A stretch of 64,000 nucleotides of DNA, from the NCBI GenBank assembly GCA_963827725.1, contig CAWHBM010000001.1:248001-312000 (forward strand), written 5' to 3'. This DNA is from VAXT01 sp963827725 (GTDB taxonomy: Bacteria > Actinomycetota > Thermoleophilia > Gaiellales > Gaiellaceae). Positions 8,896 through 16,773 of this stretch are shown one piece after another; the stretch's first letter is position 1; each line of letters opens with the position of its first letter. The translations under genes and the position numbers were made by a program. The notes beneath the pieces were generated by a model that saw only the letters and a list, made by a program, of their open reading frames with translations, did no database searches and was not told where the DNA came from.

Positions 8896-8928
8896 TCAGA
8901 CGCCCAGGATCTTCCGGATTTCGGTCAT
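8896..8928 (-). CDS. Possible 10-residue leader peptide
   Basis: Reads MTEIRKILGV then TGA. It is preceded by GGAGAAAAG at ideal distance from its ATG, a better ribosome site than the amidotransferase GTG that follows 5 bases after its stop. It may act as a translational leader, or it may be the ribosome-loading site for the coupled gene. The short length gives no statistical support by itself. Confidence 0.3.
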   Translation of the reverse strand: MTEIRKILGV

Positions 8929-8944
8929 GCTCTTTTCTCCTCTG

Positions 8945-9346
8945 TTACGACGCGAGGGCCTTGGTCTTGATCGCGTCGAACTCCGCCTGCGTGATCGTGC
9001 CGCTATCGAGCAGCCCCTTGGCCCGCTCGATCTCGCCCGCCGCGCCGGATGAGCCGGCGACAGACCGGACGTATTCGTCCGTCTCGCTCTGAGCCTTTGC
9101 CATTTGCGCAGCATTCCGCTTAGCCATGTCGTCGCTGTTGGCGATCAGGTAGGCGAAGACGCCGAGGAACGGGACGAGGATCACGAAGATGAGCCAAGCC
9201 GTCTTCTTGGCCCCGCTCGCGTCGCGCCGGCGGAACACATCGCCGATCACGTGGAACAGCAGCATGAACCAGGCGATCCACAGGAAGAAGACGAGCATCG
9301 TCCACATCACGTCAAGAAACGGGTAGTCAGCAGCAAGCAACATCAA
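8945..9346 (-). CDS. Membrane protein with PLDc_N-like and SHOCT domains
   Basis: 133 aa. Residues about 10-35 and 48-68 are two membrane helices, with the second followed by the charged turn typical of the phospholipase-D N-terminal (PLDc_N) module (AWLIFVILVPFLGVFAYLI). After a helical linker, the last 30 residues form a SHOCT domain (AKGLLDSGTITQAEFDAIK), a short C-terminal oligomerisation or binding module. This pairing is common in actinobacterial small membrane proteins. No enzyme function is expected. It lies upstream of the amidotransferase gene on the same strand. Confidence 0.8.
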   Translation of the reverse strand: MMLLAADYPFLDVMWTMLVFFLWIAWFMLLFHVIGDVFRRRDASGAKKTAWLIFVILVPFLGVFAYLIANSDDMAKRNAAQMAKAQSETDEYVRSVAGSSGAAGEIERAKGLLDSGTITQAEFDAIKTKALAS

Positions 9347-9486
9347 AGAGCCTCCTCAGACGTCGACCGGGGGATTCGAGCAGCCAGCCTCGCGTCGGCT
9401 GCGCGCTGGGTCATCATACGGAACCGGTGATTCCGGCTACGCAGTCAAACCTCCGGGGAGTGTGGAAACCGTGCGCGCCTGCTGTA

Positions 9487-9591
9487 ACAGGGACTGTCCC
9501 TACGCCGGCGCCGTCACAGGGACAGTCCCTACGCCGGCGCCGTCACAGGGACTGTCCCTACGCCGGCGCCGTTACAGGGACTGTCCCTACG
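9487..9591. repeat. 29-bp tandem repeat, 3.6 copies, nested palindromes
   Basis: Units start at 9487, 9516, 9545 and 9574; the last stops after 18 bases. Each begins ACAGGGACTGTCCCTACG and ends CCGGCGCCGT. The core AGGGACTGTCCCT is palindromic around its central base, which is T in units 1, 3 and 4 and A in unit 2. A second palindrome GGCGCC lies in the other half. The array ends 19 bases before the ATG of the ZIP transporter gene, abutting its ribosome site. There are no spacers, so it is not a CRISPR array. Confidence 0.9.
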
Positions 9592-9610
9592 CTGTGAAGG
9601 GGGCGGTCTG

Positions 9611-10342
9611 ATGTGGGCGGCACTCGGCTGGGGCCTTCTTGCCAGCTCGTCCCTGATCATTGGCGGCTTCCTGGCTCTCGTGCTTCCGATCTCGGAGCGG
9701 CTGCTCGGCCTGATCATGGGGTTCGGCGCCGGCGTCCTGATCAGCGCGGTCGCCTACGAGCTCGTAGCGGAGGCCTTCGAGACTTCCGCAGGGAACGGCA
9801 GCCTCGCTCTCGGGCTTGCCGCCGGCGCCCTGACCTTCTTCGCGGGTGACACGGTCATCGACCGGATGGGAGGCGACGGCCGCAAGCAGATGCGCCGGAC
9901 CGCCGGAGCGGGATCCGCCCTCGCGATCGTGCTCGGGATCGTTCTCGACGGCATCCCCGAGTCGGCGGTGATCGGGCTCGGGCTGCTCGAAGGCGCAGGC
10001 GTGAGCATCGCCGTGCTGGCCGCGGTGTTCCTCTCGAATCTCCCCGAGGCGATGGCCGCCACGACGGGTCTGCGCTCGGGCGGTTGGAAGCCCCGTCGGA
10101 TCATGGGCTTGTGGGTGCTGGTCACTCTGGTCAGCGGAGTCGCCTCACTGCTCGGGTATGCCGTGTTCGACTCGGCCGGCCCGGACGCGCTCGCATTCAT
10201 GCTCGCTTTTGCCGGCGGCGCGATCCTGACCATGCTCGCCGACACGATGATGCCCGAGGCCTTCGAGCACGGCGGCAAGCTCGTCGGGTTGCTGACGACG
10301 CTCGGCTTCGGCCTCGCCTTCGCACTGTCGATGTTCGAGTAG
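9611..10342 (+). CDS. ZIP-family divalent metal transporter
   Basis: 243-aa membrane protein with about 8 helices. The metal-site helices are recognisable: VLDGIPESAVIGLGLL (the HNxPEG-type helix 4, here DGIPES) and LSNLPEAMAATTGL (helix 5). ZIP proteins move zinc, iron or manganese into the cytoplasm. The usual histidine of helix 4 is replaced by aspartate, as in some GufA-like members, and no histidine-rich loop is present. Start ATG 9611 follows GGGGGCGG. A 29-bp palindromic tandem repeat lies immediately upstream and may influence expression. The metal is not determinable from sequence. Confidence 0.88.
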   Translation: MWAALGWGLLASSSLIIGGFLALVLPISERLLGLIMGFGAGVLISAVAYELVAEAFETSAGNGSLALGLAAGALTFFAGDTVIDRMGGDGRKQMRRTAGAGSALAIVLGIVLDGIPESAVIGLGLLEGAGVSIAVLAAVFLSNLPEAMAATTGLRSGGWKPRRIMGLWVLVTLVSGVASLLGYAVFDSAGPDALAFMLAFAGGAILTMLADTMMPEAFEHGGKLVGLLTTLGFGLAFALSMFE

Positions 10343-10382
10343 CACGCAACTGAGGACCTGGGTTTCAGTAGATTCGCTCGAT

Positions 10383-11858
10383 GTGAGCGCTGGCTTCGAT
10401 CAGCAAGCTGCCGACTTCCGCGCAATGCGCCGGAAGCTCGAGGAGTCGATTCTGCCGCTGACGACGTCGGTCGACGGATGGCGCTTCGAGCTTCAGGCCT
10501 CGTTGCACGGCCTGGAGCTGCAGGTCGGTGGCTATGTGGTGCTCGAGAGCGACGACGGGCGCCGACTCGGCCAGGTCGTGGCGCTCGAGCTGGAGCGGGT
10601 CGACTTCTCCGAGATGACGAGCGGCGACGGCTCGTCCGAGATGCGCGCGCGGATGACACTCCGGGTCGCCCGCGGCGAGGGTGTCGTTCTCGACGGCGAC
10701 GGTCGGCCGTTCCACGATGCTCTCGCGCGGCCGGCTGATCCCGCCGAGGTGGCCGAGTGGCTGGCGTCGAGCCTGCCGGCGAGAGCTACGCCTCCGATCG
10801 GCGAGCTCCTGCTGGCGCCCGGCGTGCCCGCCACGTTCGATGCCGGCGGGTTCGACCGCCACACGTTTCTGTGCGGCCAGTCGGGCTCCGGGAAGACCTA
10901 CTCGCTCGGGCTCGTTCTGGAGCGGCTCCTCGTCGAGACGGACCTCCGTCTCATCATCCTCGATCCGAACTCCGACTACGTCAGGCTGGGCGAGCAGCGC
11001 GCGGAAGCAAGCGCGGAGCTCGCCGCAGGCTATGCAGACGCCGCGGCGGGTGTCGTCGTCCGGCGTGCCGGGGACGGCCTCCACCTCGGAATCGGTCAGC
11101 TCGACCCGAGCGCGCGCGCAGCTGCGCTGGCGCTCGACCCGGTGGCCGATCGGGAGGAGTTCGCGCTCGTGGACGAGCTGCTCGGCGAGGGCAGGACGAT
11201 CGAAGAGCTGGCGACGTCAGAGGCGCCGCACGCGCATGCGCTTCGCCTCCGAGCCGAGAACCTCGGCATTCCAGGGTGGCAGCTGTGGTCGCGCGGCCGG
11301 CCGGGGTCGCTCGTCGACGATGTCGAGAGCCGCGATGCCCGCTGTCTCGTCGTCGATCTCGGCTCTCTGTCGACCCGCGAAGAGCAGGCCGTCGCCGCGG
11401 AGGCCGTGCTCGCGACCCTCTGGCGCCGGCGCGCCGATCGCGAGCCCGTCCTCATCGTGATCGACGAGGCGCACAACGTCTGCCCGCAGAAGCCGGACGA
11501 TCCTGTCACTGCGCTCGTGACCGACCATGTCGTGCGGATTGCCGCCGAGGGGCGCAAGTTCGGCCTCTACCTGCTCGTCTCGACGCAGCGGCCGCAGAAG
11601 GTCCACGAGAACGTCCTCAGCCAGTGCGACAACCTCCTCCTGATGCGGATGAACTCGCTCGCCGACCTCGGCTTCGTGGGCGAGACGTTCTCCTTCGTTC
11701 CTCCGAGCCTGCTCGAGCGTGCGACAGCGTTTCGGCAGGGCGAAGCCCTCCTCGCCGGGAAGATCGTCTCGCATCCCTGCTTCGTCCGCTTCGGCGCGCG
11801 CGTGGCCGAGGAGGGCGGTTCCGACATTCCGGCGGACTGGGCCAGGCCTCGCGCGTGA
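10383..11858 (+). CDS. HerA-like (DUF87/FtsK-superfamily) ATPase
   Basis: 491 aa. An N-terminal beta-rich domain (about 40-110) of HAS-barrel type precedes a HerA/FtsK ATPase core: Walker A GQSGSGKTYSLGL near residue 162, Walker B VLIVIDEAHNVCP near 360, and the sensor STQRPQKVHENVLSQCDN with a downstream arginine-finger region. HerA-like ATPases translocate along DNA, often with the NurA nuclease in archaea; no nuclease is adjacent here, so a DNA-processing role is possible but unproved. Start is GTG 10383 with a poor ribosome site. It is probably a cytoplasmic hexamer. Confidence 0.85.
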   Translation: MSAGFDQQAADFRAMRRKLEESILPLTTSVDGWRFELQASLHGLELQVGGYVVLESDDGRRLGQVVALELERVDFSEMTSGDGSSEMRARMTLRVARGEGVVLDGDGRPFHDALARPADPAEVAEWLASSLPARATPPIGELLLAPGVPATFDAGGFDRHTFLCGQSGSGKTYSLGLVLERLLVETDLRLIILDPNSDYVRLGEQRAEASAELAAGYADAAAGVVVRRAGDGLHLGIGQLDPSARAAALALDPVADREEFALVDELLGEGRTIEELATSEAPHAHALRLRAENLGIPGWQLWSRGRPGSLVDDVESRDARCLVVDLGSLSTREEQAVAAEAVLATLWRRRADREPVLIVIDEAHNVCPQKPDDPVTALVTDHVVRIAAEGRKFGLYLLVSTQRPQKVHENVLSQCDNLLLMRMNSLADLGFVGETFSFVPPSLLERATAFRQGEALLAGKIVSHPCFVRFGARVAEEGGSDIPADWARPRA

Positions 11859-11914
11859 CCCCCGCGCGGTAGCTCCCCAGCACCTCACCACCGTTTGGAT
11901 AGTTTCGGAAGGCA

Positions 11915-13525
11915 ATGGCAGATTTCCTGACCGCCGAGCGGCGCTCCGGCCTGGCGATCGGCGCAGCCGTGTTCGTCTCGGGTGGCGTGCTCCTCGGCGT
12001 CGAGCTTGCGGCGAGCCGTGTCCTGGCTCCGTTCTTCGGGAACTCGATCTTCGTCTGGGGCGCACTCATCGGCGTCGTCCTCGCCGGCCTCGCGCTCGGC
12101 TACTGGATCGGCGGGGTGCTTGCGGATCGGATCCCCGCGCCGCAGCTTCTGCTCGTCGTGCTCGCTCTTGGCGCCGCGGCGATCCTGCTCATCCCGGTGG
12201 TCGACGGCCCGGTGCTGGAGGCGATCGTCGAGTGGGATCCGGGGCCGCGGCTGAACCCGCTGTTCGCGGCGGGCGTGCTCTTCGGCATACCGAGCGTGAT
12301 CCTTGCCACGGCAACACCGATCGCGGTGCGGCTGCGCGCACGATCGGTGTCGAGCGTGGGGAAGACGGCGGGCCGGCTATTCGCCGTCTCGACGGCCGGA
12401 AGCATCGCCGGCACGTTCGTGACAGCGTTCTGGCTGATCCCCGAGCTCGGGACGAATCAGCTCCTCGGGCTGCTCGCAACGACCCTCTTCGTCGCCGCCG
12501 GCTTCGTCGCGCTCGGGGAACGGAAGCTGGTCGCCGGCGTGGTCGTCGCCGCGCTGGTCGCCGGCTCGGCCCTCGCCACGCTGGCGCTCGCACCGGAGAC
12601 AGGCGGGCGGCTGGCCGGCGCAGCGACCCAGAACTGGTCGCCGCTCTACCGGCTCCGCGGCGAGACCCAGGGCATCCAGGTTCCTCCGGGAGGCTATGAG
12701 CTCGTCTACTCGAAGAACACGCGCTATCACGGCATCACCGTGGTCGACGATGGTGAGACGCGGCACCTCCGCTTCGAGAGCTCGTTCCAGAGTGGCATGT
12801 TCGTAGACGATCCGTTCCGGACGCGGTATCGCTACACGGACTTCCTGCAGCTGCCGTTGGCCTACAACCCAGGGGTCAAGAACATCCTGTTCATCGGGCT
12901 CGGCGGCGGTTCCGCGCAGAAGCGCATCTGGCGCGATTTCCCGGAGCTCGACCTGCAGGCCGTCGAGCTCGACCCGGAGGTGCGTGACGTGGCGTATCGG
13001 TACTTCGAGCTCCCCCGCAGCCCGCGGCTCAAGGTCGCGATCGAGGACGGCCGCCGCTTCCTCGCGCGCGACCGGCGGCAGTGGGACGCGATCGTCATCG
13101 ATGCGTACTTCTCGGACTCGCTTCCCTTCCACCTGACGACGGTCGAGTTCCTGGAGCTCGTGCGCTCACGCCTCGCGCCTGGCGGCATCGTGGCGAGCAA
13201 CCTGATCGGCGCCGTCACCGGGGAGGGCTCGACGCTCTTTCGCTCGATGTACAAGACGTACCGCGCAGCGTTTCCGACCGTGACCGTTCACCCGGAAGGC
13301 GAGATCGGCCCGCTCCAGAACATCATCGTGATCGCATCCGAGGGCGCCGCGCCGGCGACCGACGTGCTCGTCGACCGCTGGCGGCGGACTCGGCTCCGCG
13401 TGCCACGTGCCGTCGACCTCGTCGGTCCGATCCAGGACCGGTACGAGGAAGCGCTGGACACGCACGACGTGCCGGTCCTGACCGACGACTACGCACCGAC
13501 GGACGCACTGCTGTTCGTGGAGTAA
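11915..13525 (+). CDS. Membrane-anchored spermidine-synthase-like protein
   Basis: 536 aa. Residues about 12-225 contain seven or so membrane helices (spermidine-synthase-associated, MFS-like fold, starting GVLLGVELAASRVLAPFFG). The C-terminal half is a Rossmann methyltransferase-type spermidine synthase domain: glycine loop NILFIGLGGGSAQK near residue 325, acidic ligand VELDPEV, and the active-site region AIVIDAYFSDSLPFHLTT where spermidine synthases have D-[AS]-[FY]. Family members with the fused membrane part are common in high-G+C bacteria, and their true reaction is usually untested. ATG 11915 follows GGAAGG. Transcribed alone. Confidence 0.85.
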   Translation: MADFLTAERRSGLAIGAAVFVSGGVLLGVELAASRVLAPFFGNSIFVWGALIGVVLAGLALGYWIGGVLADRIPAPQLLLVVLALGAAAILLIPVVDGPVLEAIVEWDPGPRLNPLFAAGVLFGIPSVILATATPIAVRLRARSVSSVGKTAGRLFAVSTAGSIAGTFVTAFWLIPELGTNQLLGLLATTLFVAAGFVALGERKLVAGVVVAALVAGSALATLALAPETGGRLAGAATQNWSPLYRLRGETQGIQVPPGGYELVYSKNTRYHGITVVDDGETRHLRFESSFQSGMFVDDPFRTRYRYTDFLQLPLAYNPGVKNILFIGLGGGSAQKRIWRDFPELDLQAVELDPEVRDVAYRYFELPRSPRLKVAIEDGRRFLARDRRQWDAIVIDAYFSDSLPFHLTTVEFLELVRSRLAPGGIVASNLIGAVTGEGSTLFRSMYKTYRAAFPTVTVHPEGEIGPLQNIIVIASEGAAPATDVLVDRWRRTRLRVPRAVDLVGPIQDRYEEALDTHDVPVLTDDYAPTDALLFVE

Positions 13526-13563
13526 CGCCCTCTCGCGCGGCCGAGTTACGGGAGCTGGCCCGC

Positions 13564-14292
13564 TTAGGGAAAGAGGTTGCGTTCGGCCGGCATGACGAGG
13601 TCCCGCGCGCTGCCGTTGCCGCCCGGGTCGAGACCTCGCACGATCGCCACCGGCGCGCGGTCGAGCTTCCCCATCACGAGCTGGGCCGCTCCGGCGATCT
13701 CGTCGGCGATCGCGATGACGGTCGACGTCAGCTCGTAGCCGTTCGGATCGCGCTCGCCCCTCAGGTCCAGCAGAACATCGACGCCGGCGGCACCGATGGC
13801 GACGTCCGTCGTCCCCCGGCGCCACGGGCGCCCGAAGGAGTCGCTGACGACGACGCCGACGTCGCGGCCGGTCAGTTCTGCCAATGCAGACCTCAGGCGC
13901 TCCGCTGAGCCGTCCGGGTCGACGGGGAGAAGGACGAGGGTGCCCGGCTCGGGCGCGTTCGAGGCATCGACGCCGCTCGAGGCGCAGACGAAGCCGTGGT
14001 GAGTCTCGGTGATCAGCAGCGAGCCCCGGGTGCGGACAATGCGCTTCGCCTCGCGGAGGATCACCTCGATCTTGCGTGGGTCTCCGTCCTCGGCCAGCTC
14101 GCGCGCCCTGGCAGAGGGCTCGATGTCGTCCAGCCGCACGATGCGGCCCTCGATCTTCGAGATCGCCTTCTGCGCGACGACGAGGATGTCCCGGTCCTGC
14201 AGCTCTGATCCCTCGACTATGAGGCGCGCAAGGTCGTCCCCTTCGCGGAGCTCAGGCAGTCCGCGAAGCGGAGAGATCGTCAGGTCGGTCAC
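13564..14292 (-). CDS. cofE: Coenzyme F420-0:L-glutamate ligase
   Basis: 242 aa. GTP-dependent ligase that adds glutamates to F420-0 to make the polyglutamylated coenzyme. Family blocks: VAQKAISKIEGRIV near residue 42, RIVRTRGSLLITETHHGFVC, ASSGVDASN, and the loop VVVSDSFGRPWRRGTTDVAIG. Length fits the stand-alone archaeal-type enzyme; the C-terminal nitroreductase-like domain that actinobacterial FbiB carries is absent. Starts at GTG 14292 with a 4-base overlap onto the npdG stop. It is the last gene of a tight minus-strand cluster cofC-cofD-npdG-cofE, which makes the call secure. Confidence 0.93.
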   Translation of the reverse strand: MTDLTISPLRGLPELREGDDLARLIVEGSELQDRDILVVAQKAISKIEGRIVRLDDIEPSARARELAEDGDPRKIEVILREAKRIVRTRGSLLITETHHGFVCASSGVDASNAPEPGTLVLLPVDPDGSAERLRSALAELTGRDVGVVVSDSFGRPWRRGTTDVAIGAAGVDVLLDLRGERDPNGYELTSTVIAIADEIAGAAQLVMGKLDRAPVAIVRGLDPGGNGSARDLVMPAERNLFP

Positions 14293-14906
14293 AGCCCGAC
14301 GACCCGAATACCGGCGTGACCGCGGTAGCGGCGGTTGAGGTTGACGATCACGGCCGTCATGCCCTCGAGAGCACGGGCGCTTGCGAGCGGGCCCGCGTCG
14401 AGAGCGCGGCCGGTGACGAGCGTCGCCGCGAGCTCGAGCGCCGCCGCTTTGGCGTCGTCATCGTCACCGCAGACGAGAGCGTCGCCCTCCACCTGCCCGG
14501 CTGCCAGCGACCCGGCCGCGAGCGAGTGGAGCCCCGCCACGACGGGGCCGCGAAGCAGCTGCTGCTTCCGCTCGGCCAGCGACAGGGCCTCTTCGTCCGG
14601 GAAAGCAGCGCCGTCTGCGATGCGGAGGGGGCTCGCGACGCTGAGAACGGGCGTCTCACCGAGGGCGTCGGCGAGCTCAGCGGTGGTTTGCAGCGCAGCC
14701 GATGCGGCCACCGCAAGAACGACGAGATCGGCGCCGCCGACGGCTTCTGCGTTCGCGAGCCCACTGGCCGCTCCTACCTCCGCTGCCGTGGCCGCGGCTC
14801 GGTCGAGGTCGCGCGAGCCGATGATCACGTCCGTTCCCGCCTCCGCCAGCCGTCGCGCGAGCGCCGACCCGAAGGGGCCGGTGCCGCCAACCACCGCGAC
14901 CCTCAT
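14289..14906 (-). CDS. npdG: F420-dependent NADP reductase (F420H2:NADP oxidoreductase)
   Basis: 205-aa Rossmann protein that exchanges hydride between F420 and NADP, linking the two cofactor pools. It opens with MRVAVVGGTGPFGSALARRL, then IIGSRDLDRA, whose arginine suits the 2'-phosphate of NADP, and has a conserved AAGSLAAG loop in the second half. The length is normal for Npd/NpdG (about 210). It overlaps both neighbours by 4 bases within the F420 biosynthesis cluster, so the coenzyme and its reducing system are made together. Confidence 0.88.
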   Translation of the reverse strand: MRVAVVGGTGPFGSALARRLAEAGTDVIIGSRDLDRAAATAAEVGAASGLANAEAVGGADLVVLAVAASAALQTTAELADALGETPVLSVASPLRIADGAAFPDEEALSLAERKQQLLRGPVVAGLHSLAAGSLAAGQVEGDALVCGDDDDAKAAALELAATLVTGRALDAGPLASARALEGMTAVIVNLNRRYRGHAGIRVVGL

Positions 14907-15826
14907 GCGGGGACCGCTCCGAGCGCGACCTCGGCAAGCCGTTTCTGCGCCTCCAGATCGGTCATTAGGGTCCGCGTGACAATAGGTCGCACCCCGGCGA
15001 GCCCTTCGAGGTCGTGGGCGTCCGCCTCGTCCACGACGAGCGCGTCGATGAGGCCCGAATACATGCCGGCCACGTGGGCGGGCGACGTCCCTCCGGCGAG
15101 GCGCGTCAGCATCCGATCGGCCGGCCCCTTGACCGCGCGGCCGCCGATCAGCGGGCTAACGGCGACGGCCGGGACGCTGCGTGCCGCGAGCGCCTCGCGA
15201 ATCGCGTCAACGGCGAGGATCGGGCCTATCGAAACGTAGGGGTTGCTCGGTGCGACGAGCAGCAGCTCCGCCTGCTCGATCGCGTCGAGGACGCCGGGCG
15301 CAGGCGTGGCCGCGTCTCCCCCTTCGAATCGAACGGCCTCCACCTCGTCGCGGTGCGCGCGGGCGACGAACCACTCCTGAAACGGGAACTCGCCCGCCTC
15401 CGTCCGGATCCACGTGCGCAGCCGATCGTCGGTAGCGGGCAACACGCGCGTCTCGACTCCGAGCGCGCGAGCGAGCCGAAGCGTGACGCGAGCGAGCGAC
15501 TCCCCCGCGCGCAAGGCCTGCGTGCGCACGAGGTGAAGCCCCAGGTCGAGATCTCCGAGCTGGAACCAGTCCTCTCCGCCGAGCAAGCGCACGGTCTCGA
15601 GCGTCCTCCAGGTCTCGCGCGCCCGCCCCCAGCCGCGCTGCTCGTCGTTCAGCCCGGCGAGCGCGTACAGGATCGAGTCGAGATCGGGCGAGACGTGGAG
15701 CCCGAGCACCTCGAGGTCGTCGCCGACATTCCCGACTACGGTGACATCGCTCGGCTCGACCGCGCTCACGACGCCCTGGACGAAGCGCGCGCCGCCCACG
15801 CCGCCCGAGAGGACGACTACCTTCAC
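14903..15826 (-). CDS. cofD: 2-phospho-L-lactate (or phosphoenolpyruvate) transferase
   Basis: 307 aa. Joins the guanylylated three-carbon acid made by CofC to Fo, giving F420-0 or dehydro-F420-0. N-terminus VVVLSGGVGGARFVQG is the family signature, followed by VVGNVGDDLEVLGLHVSPDLD, which matches the substrate loop, and VSPLIGGRAVKGPADRM near the end. Length equals that of characterised CofD/FbiA. Starts with GTG, overlapping the cofC stop by 4 bases. Whether it uses phospholactate or phosphoenolpyruvate cannot be told; actinobacteria usually use phosphoenolpyruvate and then need an FbiB nitroreductase domain, which is not fused to cofE here. Confidence 0.93.
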   Translation of the reverse strand: MKVVVLSGGVGGARFVQGVVSAVEPSDVTVVGNVGDDLEVLGLHVSPDLDSILYALAGLNDEQRGWGRARETWRTLETVRLLGGEDWFQLGDLDLGLHLVRTQALRAGESLARVTLRLARALGVETRVLPATDDRLRTWIRTEAGEFPFQEWFVARAHRDEVEAVRFEGGDAATPAPGVLDAIEQAELLLVAPSNPYVSIGPILAVDAIREALAARSVPAVAVSPLIGGRAVKGPADRMLTRLAGGTSPAHVAGMYSGLIDALVVDEADAHDLEGLAGVRPIVTRTLMTDLEAQKRLAEVALGAVPA

Positions 15827-16353
15827 GCGCTCACCAGGTCGGCCAGCGTGTCCACATCGTTTTGGAGCCCTGGGCGGGCGATGTCGACGGCCGCGACGCC
15901 GGAGCGCTCGGCGTGCGCACGGAACCGCGCGGCGCTTTCCTTGCCGTAGAGCGGGGAGAAGAGCTCGATATCGGAGAGCCCGAGGGCGTTCGTCGTCCCA
16001 TCGGCCGCGGCTGCGATCGCGATGCCCGGCGCGGGGACTGCCGCTTCGAGCGCCAGCAAGTCGTCTGCGGCCAGCGAGGGAAGGTCGGCGTTGACGACGA
16101 GCGCCGGCCCAGGGCCGATCTCGAGCAGCGCCGCCGCAACAGCCGCTCCTTGTCCGCCGCCCGGATCCGGAATCCAGATTGCACCAGAGTCCTGTGGCTC
16201 ATCCGGGCTCACGACCCAGGTCTGGCCAACCTCGAGCGCCACGGAGAGCACGAGTGCGAGCATTGCAACCGACAACTTCTCGCGCTCGCTCGATTCGAGC
16301 GCCAGGCGGCTCTTGCCCTGCGACCCGGCATACGGAATGACGACGCGAATCAC
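15823..16353 (-). CDS. cofC: 2-phospho-L-lactate/phosphoenolpyruvate guanylyltransferase
   Basis: 176 aa, a small member of the nucleotidyltransferase fold that activates phospholactate or phosphoenolpyruvate with GTP. N-terminus VVIPYAGSQGKSRLALE takes the place of the usual V-[PL]-x-K-x-x-x-x-K-[ST]-R-L nucleotide loop. The central VNADLPSLAADDLLALE holds the metal-binding aspartate, and GTTNALGLSD corresponds to the GTNxL motif. Somewhat shorter than the usual 200-220 aa. First core F420 gene of the minus-strand operon; its start overlaps the PaaI-type thioesterase stop by 4 bases. Confidence 0.9.
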   Translation of the reverse strand: MIRVVIPYAGSQGKSRLALESSEREKLSVAMLALVLSVALEVGQTWVVSPDEPQDSGAIWIPDPGGGQGAAVAAALLEIGPGPALVVNADLPSLAADDLLALEAAVPAPGIAIAAAADGTTNALGLSDIELFSPLYGKESAARFRAHAERSGVAAVDIARPGLQNDVDTLADLVSA

Positions 16354-16742
16354 GTTGGCAGCGGCCGCACCGCGACCGTCACGCGGCTGACGGCGCAGAG
16401 CCGACCGTCGTCGTCCGTCATCTCGACGTCCCAGACCCAGGTCGTCCGCCCGCGATGGATGCGGCGCGCGGTGGCGTGGATCGTGCCCTCACGGATCGAG
16501 CGCAGGAACGTCGAGTTGTTCGACATCCCGAGGCCGATGCTGCCCTCCGGCACGACGCCGACGTTCGTCCCGACCGAGGCGAGCGCCTCCGCGATCGACG
16601 CATGGACGCCGCCGTGAACGAGCCCGACCGGCTGCAGGACGTGCTCGCGGACCGGAACGTGTCCACGCACGAGCTCGTCGGTTGCCTCGTCGATCTCGAG
16701 CCCGTAATGGCGGTCGAAGGGGGACGGCTGGATTTCTCGCAT
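16350..16742 (-). CDS. PaaI-family hotdog thioesterase
   Basis: 130 aa using ATG 16740-16742 (MREIQPSPFDRH); upstream starts would run into the divergent gene. Hot-dog fold acyl-CoA thioesterase. The catalytic loop is QPVGLVHGGVHASIAEALAS (HGG with a downstream acidic residue), followed by NNSTFLRSIREG and the strand RGRTTWVWDVEM. PaaI-type enzymes release CoA from aromatic or stalled intermediates. It opens the F420 cluster on the minus strand but is divergent from, and only about 30 bases away from, a CoA-dependent aromatic operon. A role as a CoA-rescue enzyme for that pathway is a reasonable inference. Confidence 0.85.
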   Translation of the reverse strand: MREIQPSPFDRHYGLEIDEATDELVRGHVPVREHVLQPVGLVHGGVHASIAEALASVGTNVGVVPEGSIGLGMSNNSTFLRSIREGTIHATARRIHRGRTTWVWDVEMTDDDGRLCAVSRVTVAVRPLPT

Positions 16743-16773
16743 CGCGTCGCGAAGTGTGAAGCTTAGGGCGGAA

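Noticed and set aside
9487..9591. CRISPR array
   Set aside because: The 29-bp units are directly adjacent with no variable spacers, and no cas gene is near.
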